The notes beneath the pieces were generated by a model. That model had not been told where the DNA came from. It searched no databases and worked only from the letters and a program-made list of their open reading frames with translations. 64,000 nucleotides of DNA from Burkholderiales bacterium (GTDB lineage Bacteria; Pseudomonadota; Gammaproteobacteria; Burkholderiales; SG8-41): NCBI GenBank assembly GCA_020854035.1, contig JADZGE010000024.1, positions 1-64,000 of the forward strand, read 5' to 3'. Made by a program: the position numbers and the translations under genes. Below are positions 16,346-24,701 of the stretch, in pieces. Within the stretch, counting starts at the first letter, position 1, and every line of letters begins with the position of its first letter.

Positions 16346-17149
16346 TCACGCCTTTCTCTTCAACTGCTTGATTTCGGCTGTGCCGCCCTGCGCCTCGTCG
16401 AGCAGCCGGAAAATCCCGTCCGCTTCCCGGGCGATGGCGTCGGCGATGTCGTTGAGCATCTTCACGCCCTTGTCCACGGTGGCGCGCGCCGGGTCGCCGT
16501 ACCAGCCGGTCGGGGCAATGGTGCGGATGTCACGCAGCACCGGTTGGTAGCTCCTCGTGCGCCGCAGCCGGTCCCACTTGCGACCGTGCGAGTGATCGGA
16601 CGAGCCGTCGATGCGGTCGAGATGCACGGTGTCGGGCCGGCACGCCAGCACGGCAAGCGCCTCGATCTCCCCGCCGTGCGTGAGGCCGCCGCAGTCGTGG
16701 CCGTAGAGTTCCGCCGCGACGTAGCAGGCCTGGACGACGACGACGCTCATGCCGACGTCCCGGTGCAGCTTCTCCGAGGCGATGGCGAGCGAGGGGATGT
16801 TGCCTTCGTGCCAGTTCAGGATCAGCAGGCGGCGGGCGCCGTGCCGGGCGGTCGATTCCCCGGTCTCCACCACCACGCGCTGGTAGGTTTCCGGGGAGAG
16901 CGTGATGGTCGCCTCGAAGGGCATGTGCATGGGCGTCACGCCGAGCGGCCCGCCCGGCAGCACGAGCCCGTCCATGCGTTCGGCCACAGCGTGGCTGATG
17001 ACGTTCGCGGCGTAGATGTCGGTACCCGCCGGCAGGTGCGGGCCGTGCTGCTCGACGCTCCCGGCGGGCAGCAGCACGAGCGGATTGCGCCGCAGTTGGG
17101 CGGCGATTTCCGGTTGCGTCAGGTCGACGAGGTAGCGAGTGGAAAGCAT
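16346..17149 (-). CDS. Creatininase family metal-dependent amidohydrolase
   Basis: A 267-residue protein of the creatininase/MftE/FAPy-deformylase superfamily. The metal motif is LPAGSVEQHGPHLPAGTD about residues 27-44, supplying Glu, His and Asp ligands. A second ligand region is NWHEGN, where N-G-H-G-G-N is the usual form, and a later THGGEIE supplies a Glu. The fold hydrolyses cyclic amides or lactam-like bonds. Creatine degradation is not implied because no creatinase or sarcosine oxidase genes are near. Its position between oxidoreductases suggests ring opening of a heterocyclic or lactam substrate; that is inference. Confidence 0.85.
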   Translation of the reverse strand: MLSTRYLVDLTQPEIAAQLRRNPLVLLPAGSVEQHGPHLPAGTDIYAANVISHAVAERMDGLVLPGGPLGVTPMHMPFEATITLSPETYQRVVVETGESTARHGARRLLILNWHEGNIPSLAIASEKLHRDVGMSVVVVQACYVAAELYGHDCGGLTHGGEIEALAVLACRPDTVHLDRIDGSSDHSHGRKWDRLRRTRSYQPVLRDIRTIAPTGWYGDPARATVDKGVKMLNDIADAIAREADGIFRLLDEAQGGTAEIKQLKRKA

Positions 17150-17283
17150 GCGTGTACCCTCAGTGGCCGCCGCTGCGCGCCGCTGCGTGCCGGTCGATGG
17201 AACGAGCGGGAGGCATTGCCTGGCCGGTTGTCCGGATTCCGGGGGCGTTCATCCGCGTTCGTCGGCGGTTCGGTATCTCTGAT

Positions 17284-18372
17284 TCAGGCGGCGCGTTCGC
17301 CGCCTCCGATCCTGGCGTGCGCCTCCTCGATGATGTCGGCGATGCGCACGGCCTGGCCCTTACGCTCAATCGATTTCAGCGCCGCGTACACCACGGCGAC
17401 CGCGACGTTGCCGTTGTGGGCGGTGAGTTCGTTCGGCCTGCCGCTCGCGCAACTCTCCGCGAACATCTCCAGCTCCGCGCGGAACATGTCCGATGCCGGC
17501 AGCGGGATTTCCTCGCGCCTTCCGAAGCAGTCCTTGCCGCGCTGGATGTAGAGCGCCGAAGTCTTGTGGAGGAGGTGCGGGGTGTCCCACGTGCCGAAGT
17601 CGACCTCGTAGTGCATCAGCCCCTTCGACCCGAAAACGCGCACCGAGAAGACCCCGGGAGAGGTCCAGCAGGAGCCGACGTAGCCGACCTTGCCGTCGGT
17701 GAAGCGCATGAGCGTCATCGACTGGTCGTCCACCTCGGCCCCGACCGGCGAGAGCTTGGAGGCCATCGACGAGACTTCGCTCACTTCGCCCCCCAGGTAG
17801 TGCAGCACGTCGAACTGGTGGATGGCGAGCTGCGAGAGCGGGCCGCCCGGAGCGCGGTCCCTGTACCAGCGCCATGTCTGCGGCGTGAGCTCGAGCGCGC
17901 GCTCGTTCGAGAAATTCGCTTCCATGAAGGCGACCCGGCCGAGTTCGCCCCGGTCGATGCGTTCGCGGATCATGCGGATTCCCGCCAGGAGCCGCGCGCT
18001 GTGTCCGACGGTGACCGACACGCCATGTCGTTGCTCGAGCGCCGCGATCCGCAGCCCGTCCTCGAGCGTCTGCGCGATGGGTTTTTCGGTATAGACGTGC
18101 TTGCCGGCGCGGGCGACCTGCTCGGCAACCGGCAGGTGCTGCTCGTTGGGGACGGTGAGGATGACGCCGCGGATCTCCGGATTCGCGAGCATCGTCGTCA
18201 TGTCGGGCGCGCCGGGGATGCCGAGCTCCTTTTCGAACGCGGCACGCTTCTCGGCGGAGCGGCTGTAGCCCGCGACGATCGCGAGCCTGTCCGACTGTCG
18301 CGCCGCCCTGGCGAGGACCCTCGCCCACCGGCCGAGGCCGACGATGCCGAGCTTGACGGGTTGGGTGCTCAT
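17284..18372 (-). CDS. Gfo/Idh/MocA family oxidoreductase (second copy)
   Basis: A 362-residue enzyme. The Rossmann site is GIVGLGRWARVLARAA and the signature is VYTEKPIAQTLEDG. The catalytic-domain segment LSQLAIHQFDVLHYLGG contains the D/H pair expected of active members (HQFDVLHY). ATG 18372 is used: GGAG of AAGGAGACCC lies just upstream, and the family's N-terminus starts there, whereas the frame open to 18474 adds an Arg-rich stretch with no match. It differs clearly from the 14071 paralogue, so the two probably act on different intermediates. Confidence 0.88.
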   Translation of the reverse strand: MSTQPVKLGIVGLGRWARVLARAARQSDRLAIVAGYSRSAEKRAAFEKELGIPGAPDMTTMLANPEIRGVILTVPNEQHLPVAEQVARAGKHVYTEKPIAQTLEDGLRIAALEQRHGVSVTVGHSARLLAGIRMIRERIDRGELGRVAFMEANFSNERALELTPQTWRWYRDRAPGGPLSQLAIHQFDVLHYLGGEVSEVSSMASKLSPVGAEVDDQSMTLMRFTDGKVGYVGSCWTSPGVFSVRVFGSKGLMHYEVDFGTWDTPHLLHKTSALYIQRGKDCFGRREEIPLPASDMFRAELEMFAESCASGRPNELTAHNGNVAVAVVYAALKSIERKGQAVRIADIIEEAHARIGGGERAA

Positions 18373-18610
18373 GGGTCTCCTTGTCGTCCGGTGAGCCGCA
18401 ATTCTACAACGCTTCCGCCGTCCTTTACCTCGATCCGCGCGGAAAGTGGATTCGACAAGAGAGTGCGCGGCCACGGTCCGGCGCGGGTGGAGGGCGGGAC
18501 GGCAGGCCCGGGGCAGCAGATCCGCTTCCGCACCGGTAGCGCCACAGATATGCGCGAGCGCATGCCGCCCGTGCCCGTCCGCGTGCTTCCGCGGCCAGTG
18601 ATCGTGGTGA

Positions 18611-19861
18611 TCAGCTCTCCGGGCCGGCGTACTTGCCGGCCGCGCCGGGGAAGAGATTCTTGACGATCTTGAACTTGGTGACGTCCACCGTGCCGTCCAT
18701 GTGGAGGTACATGGAGGCGTCGCGGTAGAGCTTCTCGATCCCGAAATCGAGCATCGTGCCGTTTCCGCCGTGCAGTTCCATCGCGTGGCGGCAGACGTCG
18801 AGCACCGCTTCCGAAGCGAAGAGCTTCACCATGTTGCAGAGCACCTCGGCTTCCGGGGTCTTCTCGTCCACCGCGCGCGAGGCCTCGCGCAGGAGCCCGC
18901 GCACGGCGCAGATCTTGGTCGCCATGTCCGCGAGGCGCAGCGCCGTTGCCTGGTGCTTGATGAGCACCCGGCCGCCCTGCACGTACTCGCTCACGTACTT
19001 CGCGGTCTCCTCGAAAGCGCGCACGGCGACGCCGAGGTTCTTCGAGCCCTGGATGATCTTGCCCGGCTGGAAGTAGACGCCGGCGCGGGTGAGCGCCACG
19101 TCCTGGACGAGGCAGTGGTCCTTCGGCACGGCGCAGTCCTCGAGCACGATCTCGCCGTTGTTCATGTAGCGCCCGCCGAGCGTCTCGTTGCAGCGCGCGA
19201 CCGTCAGTCCGGGGGTGTCGCGCGGCACGAGATAGCACGAAGTGCCCTTCGTCATTCCCGCGCCGGGTCTGGTGGTGGCGTAGACGACGTAGAGTTTCGC
19301 GTCCCAGGCGTTGGTGATGAACTGCTTGCGGCCGTTTAACACCCACTTGTCGCCCTTCAGCTCGGCGCGGGTGTGCATCATCGCCTCCGGCACGTCGTAG
19401 GGGAGCCACCGGTCGGATGCGCCGCGCGGCTCGGTCAGGCAGTGCGAGAGGAGGAAGGTCGGGTCCTTGACCACCTCGGGGAACCAGCGCTCCTGCAGGT
19501 GCCGCGGCGCGACGTGCCGCAGCAGCACCGACACCTTCCAGATCTGCACGAGCTTCTCCGAGAGCCCGCAATCGCCGCGGGAGATCTCCTCGGAGATCAC
19601 CGCGAAGGTCTGGGTCTCCGTCGCGGGATCGAGCGGGGTGCCGCCGAACTCCTCCGGCACGCCCAGCGTGCGGATGCCGATCTCGTCCGCCTTCTCGAGG
19701 ATGCTGCGCGGCAGCCGCTCGTCGGGATTCATGTTCCATTCCTGCTGCCAGTGCTGGCGCGTGAACGGGATCACGTGTTCGTTGGCGAACTTGCGGGTGA
19801 CATCCCGCATCATGCGCGTCTCTTCCGGCAGGCCGCGCTCAACCATGTCGTCCAGCAGCAT
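18611..19861 (-). CDS. Acyl-CoA dehydrogenase
   Basis: A 416-residue FAD flavoprotein of the acyl-CoA dehydrogenase family, which introduces an alpha-beta double bond into acyl-CoA thioesters. The N-terminal helical domain, the middle beta domain with LSHCLTEPRGASD, and the C-terminal signature ELHGGNGTMLDFGIEKLYRD are all present. The length is slightly above the usual 380-390. It is the first gene of the minus-strand series but is separated from the next by 238 bp, so it may be independently regulated. Chain length and partner ETF are unknown. Confidence 0.92.
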   Translation of the reverse strand: MLLDDMVERGLPEETRMMRDVTRKFANEHVIPFTRQHWQQEWNMNPDERLPRSILEKADEIGIRTLGVPEEFGGTPLDPATETQTFAVISEEISRGDCGLSEKLVQIWKVSVLLRHVAPRHLQERWFPEVVKDPTFLLSHCLTEPRGASDRWLPYDVPEAMMHTRAELKGDKWVLNGRKQFITNAWDAKLYVVYATTRPGAGMTKGTSCYLVPRDTPGLTVARCNETLGGRYMNNGEIVLEDCAVPKDHCLVQDVALTRAGVYFQPGKIIQGSKNLGVAVRAFEETAKYVSEYVQGGRVLIKHQATALRLADMATKICAVRGLLREASRAVDEKTPEAEVLCNMVKLFASEAVLDVCRHAMELHGGNGTMLDFGIEKLYRDASMYLHMDGTVDVTKFKIVKNLFPGAAGKYAGPES

Positions 19862-20170
19862 CTCGATATCCTTTGCTTCGTTGGGGAATGATCAGGAAGG
19901 CGCCCCGGTCACTGTCACGGTCTTCGGGCGATCGACCGGTGTTTCGAACGGGGCAACCCAAGATAGTGAACTCACCAGTATCAGTCAAGCACCGGGTGCA
20001 TGTGCTTCTCGTTCTCGAGCATCGAAACCGCACGATTCTCCGCTACGGAATTGGCCGGCCGGCCCCGACGTACCTGGCCTTCACTCGAACGACGGGGTGA
20101 TCGCCCGGGGCATTCAGGTGTAAGCCGCGTGTACCCCGGACCACGGTGACCCGGCGCGGTTTCCACTACA
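19862..20170. other. Divergent intergenic region, acyl-CoA dehydrogenase / patatin
   Basis: 309 bp. It contains the acyl-CoA dehydrogenase promoter (19960-19988). On the other side a TACAAT at 20167-20172 overlaps the most upstream ATG of the patatin gene. If that box is the real -10, translation would begin at ATG 20180 or 20192 instead. No coding potential seen. Confidence 0.5.
19960..19988 (-). promoter_or_regulatory. Sigma-70 promoter of acyl-CoA dehydrogenase with GTGA-AC-TCAC dyad
   Basis: On the minus strand TTGACT (19988-19983) and TATCTT (19965-19960) are exactly 17 bp apart. The spacer carries a short inverted repeat GTGAACTCAC at 19966-19975, adjacent to the -10 box and well placed for a repressor. 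The leader to ATG 19861 is about 90 nt. Confidence 0.65.
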
Positions 20171-21109
20171 ATGCGCGGGATGCCAAGGGCAATGCTCCTC
20201 ATTCTCGTCACGGCCGCGCTCACCGCCGCGTGCGCGCTCTCGCCCGATGCCTACGAGGGCGCCGCGGCCCCGCGCGCGGCGCCGATCGTTCCGATCCACG
20301 CGGATCGACCGCTGCTCGGGCTGGCGCTCGGCGGCGGCGGCGCGCGCGGCTTCGCGCACGTGGGCGTCATCAAGGCGCTCGAAGCCGGCGGGATCGTGCC
20401 CGATATCGTCACGGGATCGAGTTCCGGCGCGGTCATCGCGGCGCTCTACGCGGCGGGTCATGACGGGCGCCGGCTGGAGGAGATTGCGCTCGATCTCGCG
20501 AAGGGCGATCTCGTCGATGTCGTGCTCTTCGGGCGTGGCTGGGTGCGGGGCGAGGCGTTGCAGGATTTCGTGAACCGCATGGTGAACTCGCGCCCCATCG
20601 AGCGGCTCGACCGTCCGTTCGCGGCGGTCGCGACCGCCGCGCGCAGCGGCCGGATGACGGTGTTCAACCGGGGCGACACGGGACTCGCGGTGCGTGCCTC
20701 CGCGAGCGTGCCCAACCTGTTCGTCCCGCCAGTCATCGAGGGCGAGGAGTATGTCGATGGCGGCCTCACGAGCCCGGTCCCGGTGAGGGTCGCGCGCGAG
20801 ATGGGCGCCGACGTGATCATCGCGGTGGATGTGTCGTGGTTCGCGCGGTTCGGCAACCGCGACGGCGGGAGCATGGGCCGGTTCGCGCGCAGCGAGCGCT
20901 ACGGGTTGCTGACCGGTGAACTCGCCGCCGCGGATATCGTGGTGAGCCCGCGCACGCCGCCGTCCCGGCTGCTCGACTTCGACGGCCGGGAGGCTCACAT
21001 CGCGGCGGGCGAGGCGGCCGCCCGCGACGTGGCGCCGCGCGTGCGCGAGCTGCTGGCGCGCGCCGCGGCCGCCAGGCGCGCTGCCGCGGCGGCCGCTCTG
21101 TCGCATTGA
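20171..21109 (+). CDS. Patatin-like phospholipase, putative lipoprotein
   Basis: A 312-residue protein with a lipobox LTAAC (Cys21) after a short hydrophobic stretch, so probably membrane-anchored in the periplasm. All patatin elements are present: oxyanion loop GGGGARGFAHVG (from residue 54), nucleophile Ser84 in GSSSG, and catalytic Asp197 in DGG. These enzymes hydrolyse phospholipid acyl chains (RssA/NTE-like). ATG 20171 is the longest start; ATG 20180 keeps an Arg before the hydrophobic core, and ATG 20192 has AAGGG upstream, so the start is open. The following rhodanese-like gene is 15 bp away. Confidence 0.88.
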   Translation: MRGMPRAMLLILVTAALTAACALSPDAYEGAAAPRAAPIVPIHADRPLLGLALGGGGARGFAHVGVIKALEAGGIVPDIVTGSSSGAVIAALYAAGHDGRRLEEIALDLAKGDLVDVVLFGRGWVRGEALQDFVNRMVNSRPIERLDRPFAAVATAARSGRMTVFNRGDTGLAVRASASVPNLFVPPVIEGEEYVDGGLTSPVPVRVAREMGADVIIAVDVSWFARFGNRDGGSMGRFARSERYGLLTGELAAADIVVSPRTPPSRLLDFDGREAHIAAGEAAARDVAPRVRELLARAAAARRAAAAAALSH

Positions 21110-21124
21110 GGAAGGGGAGCCCTG

Positions 21125-21700
21125 ATGACCACGATGCATCGTTGCCCGGCGCCGCTCGCCTGGATGTTCGCCGCGACGCTGGGTCTCGCGGGCGCCGCCG
21201 GCGCGCAGGACATCGCGAAGCCGGGCATGTACGGCGACGAGGACCGCGACTGGAACGTGGCGCCGACAACCGAGGTGCGCACGGCGGACTACCACGCGCC
21301 CACGCCGCGCGAGATTCCGGGCGGCCGGGTGGTCACGACCTACGAGCTCTCCCGGATGCTCGCGCGCGAGCCTCGCCCCTACCTCATCGACGTGCTGGGT
21401 GGCGGCGCCCACCGCACCCCCATCGGCGCGTTCTGGATGGTGGGGGCGGGCGCCGGCGATCTCGGCAAGGAGGAGGTGGACCGGTTCCTGAGGGCGCTTG
21501 CGAACTTCGCGGCCGGCGACAGGAATCGCGCCATGGTGTTCCTCTGCGTCGACGCCGAGTGCTGGCTCTCCTACAACGCCGCGCTGCGTGCGATCGCCGC
21601 CGGTTACACGAACGTCATGTGGTACCGCGGGGGCGTTGCCGCATGGCGCAGGGCGGGGCTCGTCATGCAGATGTCCGAGCCGTTCGCCTGGAACGACTAG
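21125..21700 (+). CDS. Exported rhodanese-like protein (resembles the PQQ-associated CXXCW family)
   Basis: A 191-residue protein with a signal peptide (cleavage about AGAQD, residue 28) and a single rhodanese fold. The active loop reads FLCVDAECWLSYNAALRA, followed by the typical GYTNVMWYRGGVAAW end. The Cys-x4-Cys-Trp-x-S-x-NAA arrangement recalls proteins linked to PQQ-dependent alcohol catabolism, but the Cys spacing looks longer and no PQQ dehydrogenase is nearby. GAGGAAGGGGAG upstream of ATG 21125 is a good ribosome site. Probable periplasmic sulfur carrier or redox function; the specific family is uncertain. Confidence 0.7.
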   Translation: MTTMHRCPAPLAWMFAATLGLAGAAGAQDIAKPGMYGDEDRDWNVAPTTEVRTADYHAPTPREIPGGRVVTTYELSRMLAREPRPYLIDVLGGGAHRTPIGAFWMVGAGAGDLGKEEVDRFLRALANFAAGDRNRAMVFLCVDAECWLSYNAALRAIAAGYTNVMWYRGGVAAWRRAGLVMQMSEPFAWND

Positions 21701-21726
21701 GCGGGTCGCCGCGCCCGGCCGGACGG

Positions 21727-22629
21727 TCACGGCGGAGCGATCGTGACGATGGCCGCGCGGCGCGGCACGCGCTCGATGCGCCAGGTGTCGATCGCCCACG
21801 ACCACAGGCCATCCGTCCCGGCGGCCAGCGCGTCCCCGGGCGGCTCGTGTCCCAGGAACGCAAGCGCCCCGGAGAGCGCCTCGGCCGGACGGCTTCGATC
21901 GACCGGCGCGGCGCCGGTCTGCTTCGAGAGTTTTTCGCCCCGCGGGTTCACCGCGACCGGCAGGTGGGCGTAACGGGGAGCGGGCAGCCCCAGCAGGCGC
22001 TGCAGCCAGAGCTGGCGCGGCGTCGACGCGAGGAGATCCGCGCCGCGCACCACGTCCGTGATGCCCTGGTCCGCGTCGTCCACGGTCGCCGCGAGCTGGT
22101 AGGCGAAGATCCCGTCCGCGCGCAGCACGACGAAGTCGCCGTGATCCCGCTCGAGATCCGGCGCGAACCGTCCCTGCACGGCGTCGTCAAACGCGATCGC
22201 GGCTCCGCGGGTGTCCACGCGCACCGCCCGACCCGCGCCTTCCGCGAGGCCCCTCGAGCGGCAGGTTCCGGGATAGACGTAGCCCTCGGCGCCGGGCAGC
22301 GCCGAATCCGCGATCTCGCGCCGGCTGCACGAGCACGCATAGACCCGGGCCGCCGCGCGCAGGCGCGCGAGCGCGGCGCGGTAGGCGTCGCCGCGCTCGC
22401 TCTGCCTGAGGACGGCGCCGTCCCATGCGAAGCCGAGGGCTTCGAGGGTGCGCAGGATGTCATCGGCCGCGCCCGGCGCGACGCGTGGCGGGTCGAGATC
22501 GTCCATGCGCACGAGCCATTCGCCACCGCGCGAGCGCGCATCCAGGCAACTGCCGAGGGCGGCGACGAGCGATCCGAAGTGCAGCGCTCCGGTGGGCGAG
22601 GGCGCGAAGCGCCCGCGGCAGGGCCTCAT
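21727..22629 (-). CDS. gluQ: Glutamyl-Q tRNA(Asp) synthetase
   Basis: A 300-residue truncated glutamyl-tRNA synthetase-like enzyme (YadB/GluQ-RS) that attaches glutamate to the queuosine base in the anticodon of tRNA(Asp). It starts with RGRFAPSPTGALHFGSL (HIGH-equivalent HFGS), has the Zn site YACSCSRREI plus the later YPGTCRSRGL cysteine, and a KMSKS-like EKLSKQTG near residue 230. The anticodon-binding domain of GltX is missing, as expected for GluQ. It converges on the rhodanese-like gene and diverges from the class III dehydrogenase with only 59 bp between starts. Confidence 0.93.
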   Translation of the reverse strand: MRPCRGRFAPSPTGALHFGSLVAALGSCLDARSRGGEWLVRMDDLDPPRVAPGAADDILRTLEALGFAWDGAVLRQSERGDAYRAALARLRAAARVYACSCSRREIADSALPGAEGYVYPGTCRSRGLAEGAGRAVRVDTRGAAIAFDDAVQGRFAPDLERDHGDFVVLRADGIFAYQLAATVDDADQGITDVVRGADLLASTPRQLWLQRLLGLPAPRYAHLPVAVNPRGEKLSKQTGAAPVDRSRPAEALSGALAFLGHEPPGDALAAGTDGLWSWAIDTWRIERVPRRAAIVTIAPP

Positions 22630-22688
22630 GTCCGTCAGTGTACCGCCGCTGATGTAGTATTCGCCTTTCCGGATCGGCGGAGCACGGG

Positions 22689-23798
22689 ATGAAAACGAAG
22701 GCGGCGGTTGCGCACAAGGCGGGTGCGCCGCTCACTGTCGAGACGGTCGATCTCGACGGTCCCCGTGCCGGCGAGGTGCTCGTCGAGATCCGGGCGACCG
22801 GCATCTGCCACACCGACGATTTCACGCTCTCGGGCGCCGACCCCGAGGGCCTGTTCCCCTCGATCATGGGGCACGAGGGCGCGGGAATCGTCGTGGACAC
22901 CGGCCCCGGCGTAACGAGCATCGCGAAAGGCGATCACGTCATCCCGCTCTACGTGCCCGAGTGCCGCCAGTGCGAGTATTGCGTGTCGGGCAAGACCAAC
23001 CTCTGCCAGGCGATCCGCGTCACGCAGGGACAGGGGGTGATGCCGGACGGCACGAGCCGCTTCTCGCTCGGCGGCGCGAAGGTGCACCACTACATGGGCA
23101 CCTCGACTTTCGCCAACTTCACGGTGGTGCCCGAAATCGCGCTGGCGAAGGTCCGCGAGGACGCGCCGTTCGACAAGGTGTGCTACATCGGCTGCGGCGT
23201 CACGACCGGCATCGGCGCCGTGATCAACACCGCGAAAGTCGAACCCGGCGCGAACGTGGTCGTGTTCGGGCTGGGGGGTATCGGATTGAACGTGATCCAG
23301 GGCGCGCGGCTCGCCGGCGCGGCGCGGATCGTGGGCGTGGACTTGAATCCGGCGCGCCGCGCTCTCGCGGAAAAGTTCGGCATGACCGACTTTGTGAACC
23401 CGAAGGACGTCGCGGGCGAGCTGGTGCCATACCTCGTCAACCTGACCGGCGGCGGCGCGGACTACAGCTTCGAGTGCATCGGCAACGTGGATGTCATGCG
23501 CGCGGCGCTCGAATGCTGCCACAAGGGCTGGGGCGTGTCCGTCATCATCGGGGTGGCCGGCGCCGGGCAGGAAATCCGCACTCGTCCGTTCCAACTCGTC
23601 ACCGGTCGCGTCTGGAAGGGCACCGCGTTCGGCGGCGCGAAGGGCCGGCGCGACGTGCCGCGCATCGTCGACTGGTACATGGAAGGCCGGATCAAACTCG
23701 ACGACCTCATCACGCACCGGTTGCGGCTCGACGAGATCAACCATGGCTTCGAGTTGATGCGCGAGGGAAAATCGATCCGCAGCGTCGTGGTGTTCTGA
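22689..23798 (+). CDS. frmA: Class III alcohol dehydrogenase / S-(hydroxymethyl)glutathione dehydrogenase
   Basis: A 369-residue zinc dehydrogenase that oxidises S-hydroxymethylglutathione in formaldehyde detoxification. Catalytic ligands are Cys40 (GICHTDD) and His62-Glu63; structural Zn cysteines are at 92, 95, 98 and 106. Class III marks include [18 protein letters not shown] and [14 protein letters not shown]. The insertion typical of the class is complete. A possible -10 (TAGTAT, 22655-22660) lies upstream. No frmR or frmB/fghA esterase is adjacent; instead a sugar-isomerase-like gene follows 9 bp later, which makes a related but different alcohol substrate possible. Confidence 0.88.
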   Translation: MKTKAAVAHKAGAPLTVETVDLDGPRAGEVLVEIRATGICHTDDFTLSGADPEGLFPSIMGHEGAGIVVDTGPGVTSIAKGDHVIPLYVPECRQCEYCVSGKTNLCQAIRVTQGQGVMPDGTSRFSLGGAKVHHYMGTSTFANFTVVPEIALAKVREDAPFDKVCYIGCGVTTGIGAVINTAKVEPGANVVVFGLGGIGLNVIQGARLAGAARIVGVDLNPARRALAEKFGMTDFVNPKDVAGELVPYLVNLTGGGADYSFECIGNVDVMRAALECCHKGWGVSVIIGVAGAGQEIRTRPFQLVTGRVWKGTAFGGAKGRRDVPRIVDWYMEGRIKLDDLITHRLRLDEINHGFELMREGKSIRSVVVF

Positions 23799-23807
23799 CA
23801 TCGCGTC

Positions 23808-24644
23808 ATGTTCGTTCAGCGTGATTCCGTGGCCCAATTCGAGGACAGACTGATACTGCACACGTGGACGCTCGACACGACCCCGCTCGCGCCGGCGCTC
23901 GAGGCGGCGAAGAAGGCGGGGTGGAACGGCGTGGAGCTTCGCCACGTGGATTTCGAGCGCTGCCACCAGTCCGGGATGAGCAATCAGCAGGTGGTGGATC
24001 TCGTCCGGGCGAGCGGCGTGAAGGTCGGGGTGATGGGGGTGGAGTATGGCGCGCTCTTCGCGAAGGGTGAGGAACGCAAGCGGCTCCTGAAATCGGTGGA
24101 CGTGACCTGCGCCAACGCCCGCGCGCTCGGCTGCGGGATGCTCATGACGGCGAACGGTCCCGGCGCGGGCACGATGCGCGACGCGATCGATGGCCTGAAG
24201 GCGGCGGCGGCGGTGGTGGCCGGGCACGGCCTGAGGATCGCCTACGAGTACAGCTCGGCGCACGAGTGGCTCAATACCCTCGGGCTCGCCCGGGAGCTCC
24301 TTGCCGCCGTGGCGAATCCGGCGTGCGGTCTGCTGGTGGACGCCTACCATTTCGAACGGAGCGGCGCGGGTGGCCGTGGCTTCGCGGACGTGCCGGCGAA
24401 CGAGATCTTCGCGTTCCAGTTTAGCGACGTGCCCGATGCGCCGCTCGCCGGCGGCGGGCCCCCGACCGACCGCCTGCTGCCCGGGCGCGGCAGGGTGCGG
24501 TGGAAGGAGGTCTTCGCGCTCCTTGCCGAGAAGAACTACGGCGGCTGGCTCTCCTGCGAGGCTCCCAACCCGGAGACCTGGGCGCGCGCGCCCGAGGAAG
24601 CGGCACGCGAAGCGCTCGCCGCCACGAGGGCGCTGCTGCGGTAG
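23808..24644 (+). CDS. Sugar phosphate isomerase/epimerase-like TIM-barrel protein
   Basis: A 278-residue member of the AP-endonuclease-2-like TIM-barrel superfamily. The opening HTWTLDTTPLAPALEAAKKAGWNGVELRHVDF is the usual first strand and helix. Metal-ligand candidates are Glu in YEYSS (about residue 146), Asp and His in VDAYHFERSG, and Glu in LSCEAPNPE. Members isomerise or epimerise sugars, inosose or hydroxypyruvate, or hydrolyse small substrates. It starts 9 bp after the class III dehydrogenase, so co-transcription is likely. ATG 23808 is used; the barrel proper starts about residue 15. Confidence 0.78.
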   Translation: MFVQRDSVAQFEDRLILHTWTLDTTPLAPALEAAKKAGWNGVELRHVDFERCHQSGMSNQQVVDLVRASGVKVGVMGVEYGALFAKGEERKRLLKSVDVTCANARALGCGMLMTANGPGAGTMRDAIDGLKAAAAVVAGHGLRIAYEYSSAHEWLNTLGLARELLAAVANPACGLLVDAYHFERSGAGGRGFADVPANEIFAFQFSDVPDAPLAGGGPPTDRLLPGRGRVRWKEVFALLAEKNYGGWLSCEAPNPETWARAPEEAAREALAATRALLR

Positions 24645-24690
24645 CTTCCCGCGAGTGCCCGCCCGCCGGCGCCGGGCAAGGGTCGCCGAA

Positions 24691-24696
24691 TATAAT
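24691..24696 (+). promoter_or_regulatory. Perfect -10 box 5 bp from the ndh start codon
   Basis: TATAAT stands 5 bp ahead of ATG 24702 in otherwise very GC-rich sequence, with no clear -35. If used, transcription would begin at or next to the ATG, giving a leaderless message. No purine-rich ribosome site lies between the box and the ATG. Confidence 0.45.
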
Positions 24697-24701
24697 GGCG
24701 C

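Noticed and set aside
16346..17149. Creatinine degradation operon
   Set aside because: Only the creatininase-family fold is present; creatinase, sarcosine oxidase and creatine transport genes are absent.
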